A DNA stretch of 32,097 bases from Staphylococcus pseudoxylosus (lineage in GTDB: Bacteria; Bacillota; Bacilli; Staphylococcales; Staphylococcaceae), in assembly GCF_003697915.1 (NCBI RefSeq), contig NZ_RCVN01000021.1:1-32097 (forward strand). Direction: 5' to 3'. Below, piece by piece: positions 1 to 7,144 of this stretch; position 1 is the first letter of the stretch, and every line of letters begins with the position of its first letter. Below the pieces are notes generated by a model that saw only the letters and a program-made list of their open reading frames with translations, was not told the origin of the DNA and ran no database searches. The position numbers were made by a program, and so were the translations under genes.

Positions 1-120
1 CACTATCTGGGTTATCCGGGTTTGGTTGATTATCTCCGCCGTCCCCAGTGTCTGGGTTATCCGGATTAGATTGATCATCTCCCCCGTCTCCAGTGTCTGG
101 GTTATCCGGATTGTCAGGGA
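1..120 (-). repeat. 45-bp in-frame tandem repeat in the surface-protein gene
   Basis: The sequence CTGGGTTATCCGG recurs on the plus strand at 7, 52 and 97, an exact 45-bp period. Read on the minus strand each unit encodes about 15 residues (NPDNPDTGDGGDDQS and close variants). The array continues past the window start, so the copy number is unknown. Confidence 0.85.
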
Positions 121-649
121 TCGAAGTATTATCTCCATCATCACCATTATTCGGTTCTGCTGGGGTTTGTTGATTACCTGCACTGTCTTCAGTACTTGGC
201 TTATCTGTGTTCGATTGATCTTGTTCAGTTAAGTTGCTATTATCTTCTTGTCTTTTAGCATTACTTAACGCATTATTGTTGGGATTTTGATTATCGGAAG
301 TATTTTGTTTTTCTTCATTATCTTGAACTGCGTCAGCTGAATTAATGTCACTACTTTGATCTGTTTGAGCTTGGTTAAGTTCTTTATATTCCGGCATTGC
401 ACCTAAGTCGTTATCTAAGCCTAGCTTAGTTGTATCATCGCTTTGTACTGTATTCCCTGCGCTTGAACTTTCTGTATGATTTGTAGGATCAGAATGAATT
501 GGCTTTTTATCTGATTGGTTTGTGTTTTCATTTGTTAGTTTTTCATTAAGTTGTTGTTCAGCAGCGTGAGTTTGGCTAGAAATTAATGTTGTACTTAAAG
601 CTATAGCAAAGCTGGACATCACAAATTTATGCGAAAAATACCACTTCAT
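1..649 (-). CDS. Secreted repeat-rich protein, N-terminal part (runs off the window)
   Basis: The frame opens at ATG 649 behind a strong GGAGGTGA (654-661) and stays open to the window edge, so only the first 216 codons are seen. Residues 1-29 look like a signal peptide: a short charged start (MKWYFSHK), a hydrophobic core (FVMSSFAIALSTTLIS) and a likely cleavage after Thr-His-Ala before AEQQ. No YSIRK motif is present. Residues of about 30-170 are hydrophilic and low in complexity, rich in Asn, Gln, Asp, Ser and Thr. From about residue 175 the chain enters acidic repeats of the form NPDNPDTGDGGDDQS. The protein is exported and is probably a surface protein or a wall-active enzyme with an extended linker. 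The deciding C-terminal domain lies outside the window, so I do not assign a function. Confidence 0.8.
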   Translation of the reverse strand, partial: MKWYFSHKFVMSSFAIALSTTLISSQTHAAEQQLNEKLTNENTNQSDKKPIHSDPTNHTESSSAGNTVQSDDTTKLGLDNDLGAMPEYKELNQAQTDQSSDINSADAVQDNEEKQNTSDNQNPNNNALSNAKRQEDNSNLTEQDQSNTDKPSTEDSAGNQQTPAEPNNGDDGDNTSIPDNPDNPDTGDGGDDQSNPDNPDTGDGGDNQPNPDNPDS

Positions 650-692
650 AGATTCACCTCCAAAATTCATATCTTTTATATTCATATATAGT

Positions 693-721
693 ATATAAGA
701 AAAAGACCTATTTTTCATCAA
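693..721 (-). promoter_or_regulatory. Candidate promoter of the secreted-protein gene
   Basis: On the minus strand TTGATG (721-716) is followed after 17 nt by TTATAT (698-693), about 45 nt upstream of the start codon. The surrounding DNA is so AT-rich that overlapping -10 choices such as TATATA and TATACT are also possible. Confidence 0.4.
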
Positions 722-776
722 AACCAATTTATTGAAAACAAATATTAATCCTTTTGAAATTTTATGTAAACCCCTA

Positions 777-805
777 TTTACAAACTCTGATATAATTATT
801 ATACT
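777..805 (+). promoter_or_regulatory. Candidate sigma-A promoter of the nitroreductase gene
   Basis: TTTACA (777-782) and TATACT (800-805) are separated by 17 nt and end about 38 nt before the ATG at 844. This spacing fits a housekeeping promoter. Confidence 0.55.
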
Positions 806-843
806 TAATATATAAAATAAATTAATATAAAGGAGCATTCACA

Positions 844-1473
844 ATGGGATTATTTAGTAAAAAAGACTCAACTTTAGAAACTTTTCAAAATGCAATAGAA
901 ACAAGACGTACTATTTATAGTTTAGATCAAGAGATTTCAATCTCTGATAGCGAAGTAGAAGCTATTATCGAGCATGCTATCAAACATGTTCCATCATCAT
1001 TTAACTCACAATCTACACGTGTTGTATTACTTTTAAATGATAACCATAATAAATTCTGGGACATCACTAAACAAGAACTTAAAAATGCTATGGGCGAAGA
1101 CCGTGATTTCCAAGCAACTTCTGACAAAGTAGATAACTTCAAACATTCTCATGGTACAATTCTTTACTTTGAAGACCAAGATGTGATCGAAGGATTACAA
1201 AATCAAATGCCTAACTATGCAGAAAATTTTGCCATCTGGTCTAGTCAAACAAATGCAATGCACCAATTTGCAATTTGGACAGCTTTAAGTACTGTAGGCG
1301 TTGGTGCTTCATTACAACATTACAATCCACTTGTTGATGTTGCCGTTTCTGAAGCTTTTGAAATACCTAAAACATGGAAACTTGTAGCGCAAATGCCATT
1401 CGGTAATGTACGTGATGCTGCTGGAGACAAAGAATTCCACGATATAAGCAAACGCTTTTTAGTTAGAAAATAA
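844..1473 (+). CDS. Nitroreductase family protein (FMN-dependent oxidoreductase)
   Basis: This 209-residue protein has the features of the small flavin nitroreductase fold. The N-terminal segment AIETRRTIYSLDQEISIS matches the Arg-rich FMN-phosphate contact seen at the start of these proteins, VPSSFNSQSTRVVLL (about 50-64) is the usual Ser/Asn-rich FMN loop, and VGVGASLQHYNPLVD (about 155-170) is the glycine-rich segment near the dimer interface. The likely role is NAD(P)H-dependent reduction of nitro compounds or quinones in the cytosol, as a homodimer; the natural substrate is unknown. The start at 844 is preceded by AAAGGAG at good spacing, and the gene has its own candidate promoter and terminator, so it appears monocistronic. 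Family assignment is firm, function is not. Confidence 0.85.
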   Translation: MGLFSKKDSTLETFQNAIETRRTIYSLDQEISISDSEVEAIIEHAIKHVPSSFNSQSTRVVLLLNDNHNKFWDITKQELKNAMGEDRDFQATSDKVDNFKHSHGTILYFEDQDVIEGLQNQMPNYAENFAIWSSQTNAMHQFAIWTALSTVGVGASLQHYNPLVDVAVSEAFEIPKTWKLVAQMPFGNVRDAAGDKEFHDISKRFLVRK

Positions 1474-1517
1474 TCACATTTACTTACTTCATTAGTATTT
1501 AATTATAAAATAAAACG

Positions 1518-1548
1518 AGAGGTCGAGCATATAAATGCTTCGACCTCT
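1518..1548 (+). terminator. Terminator hairpin after the nitroreductase gene
   Basis: AGAGGTCGAGCAT pairs with ATGCTTCGACCTCT across an ATAA loop, with one bulged T. The U tract is weak on the plus strand; on the minus strand the hairpin is followed by CGTTTTATTTTA, so it may work in either direction. Confidence 0.6.
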
Positions 1549-1701
1549 TCTAATATCAAATGATTTATCTCAATAAATTTAAACCAATGAAATTTATGTC
1601 TTAATTTCAATCAAAAGTAATAAGTTCAATTTTCTACATATAATTAACATGCTTATAAACTTCATTTCATTATCCAATTTAATTCTAAATAAATAACCAA
1701 C

Positions 1702-1731
1702 AAATCGTTTTACTAGTTGCTAAAACGATTT
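1702..1731. repeat. Perfect 11-bp inverted repeat in the 1474-1844 intergenic region
   Basis: AAATCGTTTTA (1702-1712) and TAAAACGATTT (1721-1731) are exact inverted copies around an 8-nt centre. There is no T tract on either side, so it is not a simple terminator. It lies about 115 bp upstream of the hydrolase gene and could be an operator or an RNA hairpin. The rest of 1549-1844 is AT-rich and shows nothing else I can support. Confidence 0.6.
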
Positions 1732-1844
1732 ACCATCGCAGTTTATTCTTTTTTATAGTTATTAATCTAAAACAACTACTAACTTTGAATTATCAGAATA
1801 TTTTTAGTATATTGATGCTAACAATAATTTAAGGGGCGATAAAA

Positions 1845-2630
1845 ATGAATATAGAAATTTTTCAATTTAAAATCGAACCGGCAAATGTTTCATTAAATGA
1901 AGAAAACATCGTTAATTGGTTTTCTAAATTTGTAACCCCCGAAACTGATGTCGTTGTATTACCAGAAATGTGGAATAATGGCTATGCTTTACCTCAGTTA
2001 AAAGAACTCGCTGACAATCAACTATCTCGTAGTTTTGAGTTCATATCAAAGCTTGCGATTCAATATAATGTTGATATAATTGCAGGCTCAGTTTCAAATG
2101 CTATGAAAGAAGATGTGTATAATACAGCATTTGCAGTTTCGAAAAATGGCTATTTAATCAATAGTTATGACAAAGTTCATTTAGTTCCTATGTTAGACGA
2201 GCCTGCATTCTTAACTGCTGGTAACGCTATACCAGAAACATTTAATTTAACTAATGGTATTAAAGCCACACAAATTATTTGCTATGATTTACGTTTCCCT
2301 GAATTATTACGCTATCCTGCTCGAAAAGATGCAGAAATAGCTTTTTATGTAGCACAATGGCCTCAAGCAAGAGTGAGTCATTGGATAGCACTTTTAAAAG
2401 CACGTGCTATTGAAAATGATATGTTTGTAATAGGATGTAACGCATGTGGGGACGATGGACAAACAGAATATGCGGGTCATTCTATCGTAATTAATCCAAA
2501 TGGCGAAATAGTTGCGCAATTAGAAGGTAAGCCGGACCACATTTCGTGTAATATCGACTTAGATGAAGTTACTACTCAAAGGGAAAATATTCCAGTTTTC
2601 AAAAATCTTCGCCCTCATTTATATAAATAA
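1845..2630 (+). CDS. Carbon-nitrogen hydrolase (nitrilase superfamily, omega-amidase-like)
   Basis: A 261-residue cytosolic amidase. All three catalytic residues of the nitrilase superfamily are visible: Glu41 in [12 protein letters not shown], Lys110 in YDKVHLVPM and Cys146 in [12 protein letters not shown]. The [13 protein letters not shown] context and the overall length are like the Nit2/YafV omega-amidase branch, which deaminates alpha-keto acid amides made from glutamine or methionine salvage, but other small amide substrates are possible. The start is supported by AAGGGG just upstream. It sits beside RNAIII and shares a bidirectional terminator with it; I recall the same neighbour next to agr in S. 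aureus. There is no sign that it takes part in quorum sensing. Confidence 0.87.
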   Translation: MNIEIFQFKIEPANVSLNEENIVNWFSKFVTPETDVVVLPEMWNNGYALPQLKELADNQLSRSFEFISKLAIQYNVDIIAGSVSNAMKEDVYNTAFAVSKNGYLINSYDKVHLVPMLDEPAFLTAGNAIPETFNLTNGIKATQIICYDLRFPELLRYPARKDAEIAFYVAQWPQARVSHWIALLKARAIENDMFVIGCNACGDDGQTEYAGHSIVINPNGEIVAQLEGKPDHISCNIDLDEVTTQRENIPVFKNLRPHLYK

Positions 2631-2640
2631 ATACCAAAAT

Positions 2641-2675
2641 AAAAACCGTGAGCTTGGGAGGGACTCACGGTTTTT
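2641..2675. terminator. Bidirectional terminator: 3' end of RNAIII and end of the hydrolase gene
   Basis: AAAAACCGTGAG (2641-2652) and CTCACGGTTTTT (2664-2675) form a perfect 12-bp stem flanked by A and T runs, so it can stop transcription from both sides. Read as RNAIII, the loop is UCCCUCCCAAG, the C-rich type of loop that RNAIII uses to pair with ribosome binding sites of target mRNAs. Confidence 0.88.
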
Positions 2676-2938
2676 GTAACTTATTATTAAGGGAATGTTT
2701 TTTACAGTTATTTCTCTATCTATTTTTGGGGATGTTATTAATTATGAAAAAATTTAGTGAATTTACCGATTAAAATGATAAATTGAATGATGTTTACGAT
2801 AGCTTACATGTTAATACTTTAAATCGCCTCTGTTATAGGCAATGTTAAAAATGATATTTGAATTGAGACTGGGAATGTTCTACGAATTCAAATTCGGGAT
2901 TGCTTAATAAAATTAAGCGCGTTGTGTACCTGAAAGTA

Positions 2939-2983
2939 TTATTTTACGAAATCACTAATCATTGCTGAGAAATGGTTTGTCAC
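2939..2983 (-). CDS. 14-codon reading frame inside RNAIII, at the place of hld
   Basis: On the minus strand AGGAGG (2997-2992) lies 8 nt before GTG at 2983. The frame reads MTNHFSAMISDFVK and then stops at TAA. Its last residues, ISDFVK, resemble the IGDLVK part of delta-toxin, but the following lysine-rich helix is missing. The strong ribosome binding site is the only one I see in RNAIII. This could be a shortened delta-toxin, a remnant of one, or a chance frame beside a structural GGAGG motif. An ATG at 2988 is followed at once by TAG and lies too close to the AGGAGG. Confidence 0.35.
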   Translation of the reverse strand: MTNHFSAMISDFVK

Positions 2984-3188
2984 TACATCAGCCTCCTCTT
3001 GTTTGTAATCAATTAATTGAAAAACGAGAACTTAACTTGTAACTATAACAACTATACGAAGAAAGTACAGTTACAATATCAGTGTGTTAATCAGACCCCT
3101 GCTCAAAAGTCTAATCAACGTTATCATTCAAACAAAATTTTGATTAAATGATTTGTAAAATGTAATCACTTCTTTGTGATACAAGTAC

Positions 3189-3255
3189 ATTTAACCATGA
3201 TTTTTTAAAATAATGTTAAAAATTCCCTAACTCGTTAGTTTTTATTCCTAAATGT
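3189..3255 (-). promoter_or_regulatory. agr P3 promoter with AgrA direct repeat
   Basis: Read on the minus strand, ACATTTAGG (3255-3247) and CGAGTTAGG (3234-3226) are AgrA-type 9-mers separated by 12 nt. After 31 nt comes the -10 box TTAAAT (3194-3189), preceded by TGG. There is no consensus -35, as expected for a promoter that needs phosphorylated AgrA. It drives RNAIII. The two repeats are further from consensus than those of P2. Confidence 0.8.
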
Positions 3256-3295
3256 AAGCATAAATATGATAAAATTAGTCAGATAAATATTTTAA

Positions 3296-3362
3296 ACAGT
3301 TAGGAATTAAAAATATACAGTTACGCAATAAGACGCATAAAATTTAATTAAAATTGTATAAT
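3296..3362 (+). promoter_or_regulatory. agr P2 promoter with AgrA direct repeat
   Basis: ACAGTTAGG (3296-3304) and ACAGTTACG (3317-3325) are AgrA 9-mers with a 12-nt gap. TATAAT (3357-3362) follows 31 nt later. The expected -35 position (3334-3339, CGCATA) is poor, so activation by AgrA is likely required. Transcription should begin near 3369 and run through agrBDCA. Confidence 0.88.
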
Positions 3363-3384
3363 ACGAGTAAGGAGAGAAAAGCCA

Positions 3385-3954
3385 ATGAGTAAATTTATTG
3401 ATACTAAAATAGACAACTTTGCTAAAAGTCTTCAATTACGCAACAATTTAGATCATATAGAATATTTAAAGATGCGTCTAGGCATGCAAGTTGTATTAAG
3501 TAATCTTTTTAAAACAATTGTTATTTACGGTATTTCTATCCTTTGTCATATGTTTTTATACACACTAACTGTTCATTTATCGTTTTTTATAATTAGACAT
3601 TTTGCTCATGGGGCACATGCTAAAAATTCTTTAGCTTGTTATATAGAAAGTCTATTTTATTTTATTTTATTACCTTGGATAATTGGGTATATACAAGTGT
3701 CGTCGTTAATAATGTATCCTTTAGCTATTATAGGTTTAGCCTTAATAATTTTATTTGCACCATCTATTACTAAAAAACAACCTATACCCGAGCGACTTAA
3801 AAAAGGTAAAAAAACCAAAGCAATATGTGTCACATTAATGTTGTTATTAATTTCTCTCTTTTTAAATGAACCATATCAACAATTAGTGTTATTAGGTATT
3901 ATTATTATTTCTATATTACAATTACCAATATTTTTCCCTAAGGAGGATTATTAA
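3385..3954 (+). CDS. agrB: AgrB, membrane peptidase of the autoinducing peptide pathway
   Basis: AgrB is an integral membrane cysteine endopeptidase that cuts the C-terminal tail off AgrD and helps form and export the thiolactone peptide. The protein has 189 residues, the normal length. The catalytic pair is His78 and Cys85 in HFAHGAHAKNSLACY, matching His77/Cys84 of S. aureus. Hydrophobic segments lie at about 43-70, 86-105, 108-126, 146-160 and 166-183. A charged stretch (KKQPIPERLKKGKKTK) lies between the third and fourth. The ATG is preceded by AAGGAG. It is the first gene from P2, and its end carries the agrD ribosome binding site. Confidence 0.95.
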   Translation: MSKFIDTKIDNFAKSLQLRNNLDHIEYLKMRLGMQVVLSNLFKTIVIYGISILCHMFLYTLTVHLSFFIIRHFAHGAHAKNSLACYIESLFYFILLPWIIGYIQVSSLIMYPLAIIGLALIILFAPSITKKQPIPERLKKGKKTKAICVTLMLLLISLFLNEPYQQLVLLGIIIISILQLPIFFPKEDY

Positions 3955-3956
3955 TT

Positions 3957-4094
3957 ATGAATATTTTTGCAGCAATCTTAACATTTTTCTCTAAGTTTTT
4001 TTCTCTAGTAGGAGCAATTTCAAGTGTCAATCCTTGTGCTGGTTATGTTGATGAACCTGAAATTCCTAAAGAATTAACAAATCTTTACGAATAA
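3957..4094 (+). CDS. agrD: AgrD, precursor of the autoinducing peptide
   Basis: A 45-residue propeptide in three parts. Residues 1-22 form an amphipathic, Phe-rich leader (MNIFAAILTFFSKFFSL and on) that binds the membrane. Residues of about 23-31 hold the peptide SVNPCAGYV, in which Cys27 and the carboxyl of Val31 would form the five-residue thiolactone ring. Residues 32-45 are the acidic tail DEPEIPKELTNLYE, the conserved part recognised and removed by AgrB. The N-terminal cut is uncertain; by analogy with an eight-residue S. saprophyticus peptide I would guess VNPCAGYV. The ATG lies 10 nt after AGGAGG (3941-3946), which is inside the end of agrB, so the two are translationally linked. Confidence 0.95.
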   Translation: MNIFAAILTFFSKFFSLVGAISSVNPCAGYVDEPEIPKELTNLYE

Positions 4095-4119
4095 TAGTTA
4101 CTTAGAAAGTGTGTATAAT

Positions 4120-5415
4120 ATGTCAGTTTTATATTCATTATTTGTCTCAATTTTACAAGCAGTACTTTTATTTTATAATATGAAGCTTATAAGTAGAATT
4201 CATTTTTCAAAAAGGGATTATATTTCAATCATTGGGATAATAGTCCCTTCTACTTTTTTATTTTTCGTTATTTCTTCTGAAGCAATAGTTCTTTTATTTG
4301 TTTTAAGTATATTGTTTATGTATTATAAAAAGAAATTTATGGGTGTAGTTACAGCACTAATTTGTTTTTTCATCTTATATATGGCAAATTTCACAAGTTT
4401 ATGGTTAAGCAGTTTAATTTCAGATACAGTAATTATCAAAAATAATTATGTACTTTTTTTAGCTATTTCATTCACTGTTTTCTCATTTATTTATGCTTAT
4501 ATAGCTAAATTTTTTATTACACGATTATCATTTTCCGACTTATCTTTAAACAAAATATATTTGGCTTTAGTTAATTTGTTCTTACTAACTATTCTTGGTC
4601 TAATTTATATTTATTTACCAAATCGAAATGTATCATTTGGTGACGCTAAATTTATTTCTGTTATGTATGCAGTCGTTATCATAACCACTGCTATTCTTAT
4701 CATTACCATTTCTTTTAGCATTATTCGCCAAATTCAATATAAGCGAAATATGCAGGAAATCGAAAATTATTATAAATATACGCTTCAGATTGAAAAAATC
4801 AATCATGAAATGCGTAAATTCAGACATGATTATGTGAATATCCTTTCTACCCTCTCTGACTTTATCAGAGAAGAAGATATGGAAGGTCTAAGAGATTACT
4901 TTCATTCTGAAATATTACCTATGCAAGATAGTATGCAAATGAATGCAATTAAAATCAATGGTATTGAAAACATGCATGTTCGCGAAATTAAAGGTTTGTT
5001 AACTACTAAAATACTTCAAGCCCAAGAAAAAAATATTCGCATTAGCATTGAGGTCCCAGAACCAATTGAAAAAATTGATATGCCTATTATAAATTTAAGT
5101 AGAGTAATCGGTATATTACTTGATAATGCAATTGAAGCTTCTGAAAAAATCACTGAAGAACCACTTATTCGTATCGCTTTTATTAAAAATGAAGACACAT
5201 CCGTTACATTTATCGTTATGAATAAGTGTGAACCAGATATGCCAAAAGTACATACTCTTTTCCAAGAAAACTTTTCTACTAAAGGAAAAAACCGTGGACT
5301 TGGATTATCCACATTAAAAGAATTGACTGATTCAACAACAAATGTTTTATTAGATACAACTATTGATAACAACTACTTTATTCAAAAAGTGGAAATCTTA
5401 AATTCTGATTCATAA
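4120..5415 (+). CDS. agrC: AgrC, receptor histidine kinase for the autoinducing peptide
   Basis: AgrC senses the extracellular thiolactone peptide and phosphorylates AgrA. The N-terminal half (to about residue 205) holds six or seven hydrophobic segments. The cytosolic kinase half contains the phospho-accepting His236 in EMRKFRHDYVNIL, the N box LDNAIEAS and the G box GKNRGLGLSTLKEL of the HPK10 family. Start choice: GTG at 4111 gives a 434-residue form whose numbering matches S. aureus (His239), but AGAAAG (4104-4109) is only 1 nt from it. ATG at 4120 has a 10-nt spacing, so I use it (431 residues). The sensor half is expected to vary together with the AgrD peptide. Confidence 0.93.
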   Translation: MSVLYSLFVSILQAVLLFYNMKLISRIHFSKRDYISIIGIIVPSTFLFFVISSEAIVLLFVLSILFMYYKKKFMGVVTALICFFILYMANFTSLWLSSLISDTVIIKNNYVLFLAISFTVFSFIYAYIAKFFITRLSFSDLSLNKIYLALVNLFLLTILGLIYIYLPNRNVSFGDAKFISVMYAVVIITTAILIITISFSIIRQIQYKRNMQEIENYYKYTLQIEKINHEMRKFRHDYVNILSTLSDFIREEDMEGLRDYFHSEILPMQDSMQMNAIKINGIENMHVREIKGLLTTKILQAQEKNIRISIEVPEPIEKIDMPIINLSRVIGILLDNAIEASEKITEEPLIRIAFIKNEDTSVTFIVMNKCEPDMPKVHTLFQENFSTKGKNRGLGLSTLKELTDSTTNVLLDTTIDNNYFIQKVEILNSDS

Positions 5416-5427
5416 GGATGTGTTACT

Positions 5428-6144
5428 ATGAAAATATTCATTTGTGAAGATGATGAAAGACAACGTGAACATATGGTCTCAATTATAAATAACTATATTA
5501 TGATTGAAGAAAAACCAATGGAAATTGAAGTTGCAACAGCTGATCCTTATGACATTTTAGAACGCTCAAAGAACATTAATGATATAGGATGTTACTTTTT
5601 AGACATTCAACTAGAAGCTGACATCAATGGTATCAAGCTTGCAAGTGAAATACGCAAGCATGATCCGGTTGGCAATATCATTTTTGTTACAAGTCATAGT
5701 GAACTGACATACTTAACATTTGTCTACAAGGTTGCAGCAATGGATTTCATTTTCAAAGATGATCCAGACGAATTAAAATCAAGAGTGATTGATTGCTTAG
5801 AAACATCTGAATCACGATTAAAACTACTTTCAAAAGAAAGTAGTGTTGAAACAATAGAATTAAAACGAGGTAGTAATTCTATTTATGTACAATATGACGA
5901 TGTGATGTTCTTTGAATCATCTAGCAAATCCCATCGTTTAATTGCACATCTCGATAATCGTCAAATCGAATTCTATGGAAACCTAAAAGAAATTGATCAG
6001 TTAGATCAACGTTTCTTTAGATGTCATAATAGTTTCGTAGTTAATAGACACAATATCGAATCCATCGACTCAAAATCACGCGTAGTTTATTTTAAAAACA
6101 ATGAACATTGTTATGCGTCTGTAAGAAATGTTAAAAAGATATAA
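5428..6144 (+). CDS. agrA: AgrA, LytTR-type response regulator
   Basis: AgrA binds the paired 9-mers at P2 and P3 and activates agrBDCA and RNAIII. The 238-residue protein begins with a receiver domain: acidic pocket EDD (7-9), phospho-acceptor Asp59 in YFLDIQL and Lys111-region switch residues in DFIFKDD. The LytTR DNA-binding domain covers about 143-238 and keeps His169, Asn201 and Arg233, the DNA contacts known from S. aureus AgrA. Cys199 in FRCHNSF and Cys228 are also kept; Cys199 takes part in oxidation sensing in S. aureus. It starts 12 nt after the agrC stop with AAGGATG upstream and is followed by a strong terminator. Confidence 0.95.
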   Translation: MKIFICEDDERQREHMVSIINNYIMIEEKPMEIEVATADPYDILERSKNINDIGCYFLDIQLEADINGIKLASEIRKHDPVGNIIFVTSHSELTYLTFVYKVAAMDFIFKDDPDELKSRVIDCLETSESRLKLLSKESSVETIELKRGSNSIYVQYDDVMFFESSSKSHRLIAHLDNRQIEFYGNLKEIDQLDQRFFRCHNSFVVNRHNIESIDSKSRVVYFKNNEHCYASVRNVKKI

Positions 6145-6150
6145 TACATA

Positions 6151-6187
6151 AAAAGCTGAGCATGTATTAATTACATGCTCAGCTTTT
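6151..6187. terminator. Bidirectional terminator between agrA and scrK
   Basis: AAAAGCTGAGCATGTA (6151-6166) and TACATGCTCAGCTTTT (6172-6187) form a perfect 16-bp stem with a 5-nt loop. It ends agrA on the plus strand and scrK on the minus strand; the scrK stop codon lies within the stem. Confidence 0.92.
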
Positions 6188-7144
6188 TATTGCTTTATTC
6201 ACTTCTGCTAAAGTTGGAATACTTGATATCGCTCCGTATTTCGTAGTAACCATTGCCGCTACATAATTACTAAATTCAAGTATGCGTTCTCCTTCACTTT
6301 TCAATACTGTTAGCACGTCTACACTATCAGAAATTAATAGTCTGCTAATTAAAGCACCTATAAATGCATCACCTGCACCTGTAGTATCAATGGCTTTAAC
6401 TTTAAATCCTTGTTGAGAAATTTCAGTTCCATCTTTAAAATATATGACTGCACCATCAGCGCCTTTAGTATAAATTACTGCATTAACATTTCCTTGGAAC
6501 AACCACTCTATAGCCTGTTTTTCGTCTGTAATTCCAGTTACAAATTCCAATTCTTCATCAGATATTTTGACGATATGTGCTAAGGGAATAAATTCATGGA
6601 TTGCTGATTTACAATCCGTTTCATTTTTCCATAATGGCAACCTCACATTAGGATCAAATACAATTGTACCACCTGCATTTGTCACTTTTTCAATCAATTC
6701 TTGATGTGCATACTTCATAGGACTTTCCACTAAATCAACTGAACAGAAATGCAACATATCATTTTCAGTTACATCGATGTTACTTACTGCATCTGTATTG
6801 TACAACATGTCAGCAGATGGTTTCCTATAAAATGAAAAGTCTCTTTCACCCTCTTTATTTAAACTCACGAATGCTAAGGCGGTATTGGCTTCATCAGTAA
6901 GACTTACATATTGAGTACCTACACCTATGTTTGCTAACGTTTCTACAATTAAATCACCAAATGCATCTTGCCCTAATTGGGTGATCATTTCAGCATTGCC
7001 ACCTAGTTTTGTTGCTGTACAAGCCACATTACATGGTGCTCCTCCGACTTGTCGACTAAACTTTTCTACATCTTTTAATTTAGAATCTGTAGTATTCGGT
7101 ATAAAATCAATTAATGCCTCTCCAATTGCTAGTAGACGTTTCAT
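6179..7144 (-). CDS. scrK: Fructokinase, PfkB family
   Basis: A cytosolic sugar kinase of 321 residues that would phosphorylate the fructose released from sucrose-6-phosphate, giving fructose-6-phosphate for glycolysis. PfkB signatures are clear: the N-terminal GGAPCNVACTATKLGG (34-49) and the C-terminal DTTGAGDAFIGAL (253-265) with catalytic Asp259. Its start overlaps the end of scrB by 4 bp, so the two genes are one operon and coupled in translation. The substrate assignment rests on this linkage to scrB and scrR. The same scrR-scrB-scrK order follows agrA in other staphylococci. Confidence 0.9.
   Translation of the reverse strand: MKRLLAIGEALIDFIPNTTDSKLKDVEKFSRQVGGAPCNVACTATKLGGNAEMITQLGQDAFGDLIVETLANIGVGTQYVSLTDEANTALAFVSLNKEGERDFSFYRKPSADMLYNTDAVSNIDVTENDMLHFCSVDLVESPMKYAHQELIEKVTNAGGTIVFDPNVRLPLWKNETDCKSAIHEFIPLAHIVKISDEELEFVTGITDEKQAIEWLFQGNVNAVIYTKGADGAVIYFKDGTEISQQGFKVKAIDTTGAGDAFIGALISRLLISDSVDVLTVLKSEGERILEFSNYVAAMVTTKYGAISSIPTLAEVNKAIKS

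Larger units (their letters stand above)
2641..3182 (-). ncRNA. rnaIII: RNAIII, effector RNA of the agr system
   Basis: This is the 754-nt gap between the hydrolase and agrB, on the strand opposite agrBDCA, where staphylococci encode RNAIII. The predicted start is about 3182, seven nt below the P3 -10 box, and the 3' end is the hairpin at 2641, giving about 540 nt against 514 nt in S. aureus. The 5' end folds as AUCAC-AAAGAA-GUGAU, nearly the same as the first hairpin of S. aureus RNAIII. C-rich anti-Shine-Dalgarno segments are present in the 3' part: ACAUUCCC at about 2868-2880 and again at about 2690-2698, AUCCCC at about 2726, and UCCCUCCC in the terminal loop. These fit its role of base pairing with mRNAs to block or open translation. 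The expected 26-codon hld gene is not seen. Confidence 0.88.

Noticed and set aside
26..232. Plus-strand open frame with a repetitive Val-Ile-Arg pattern
   Set aside because: It is the reverse side of the minus-strand repeat-rich gene, has no ribosome binding site, and its pattern follows from the 45-bp repeat.
2986..2988. ATG in RNAIII as start of a toxin
   Set aside because: It is followed directly by TAG and lies only 3 nt from the AGGAGG.
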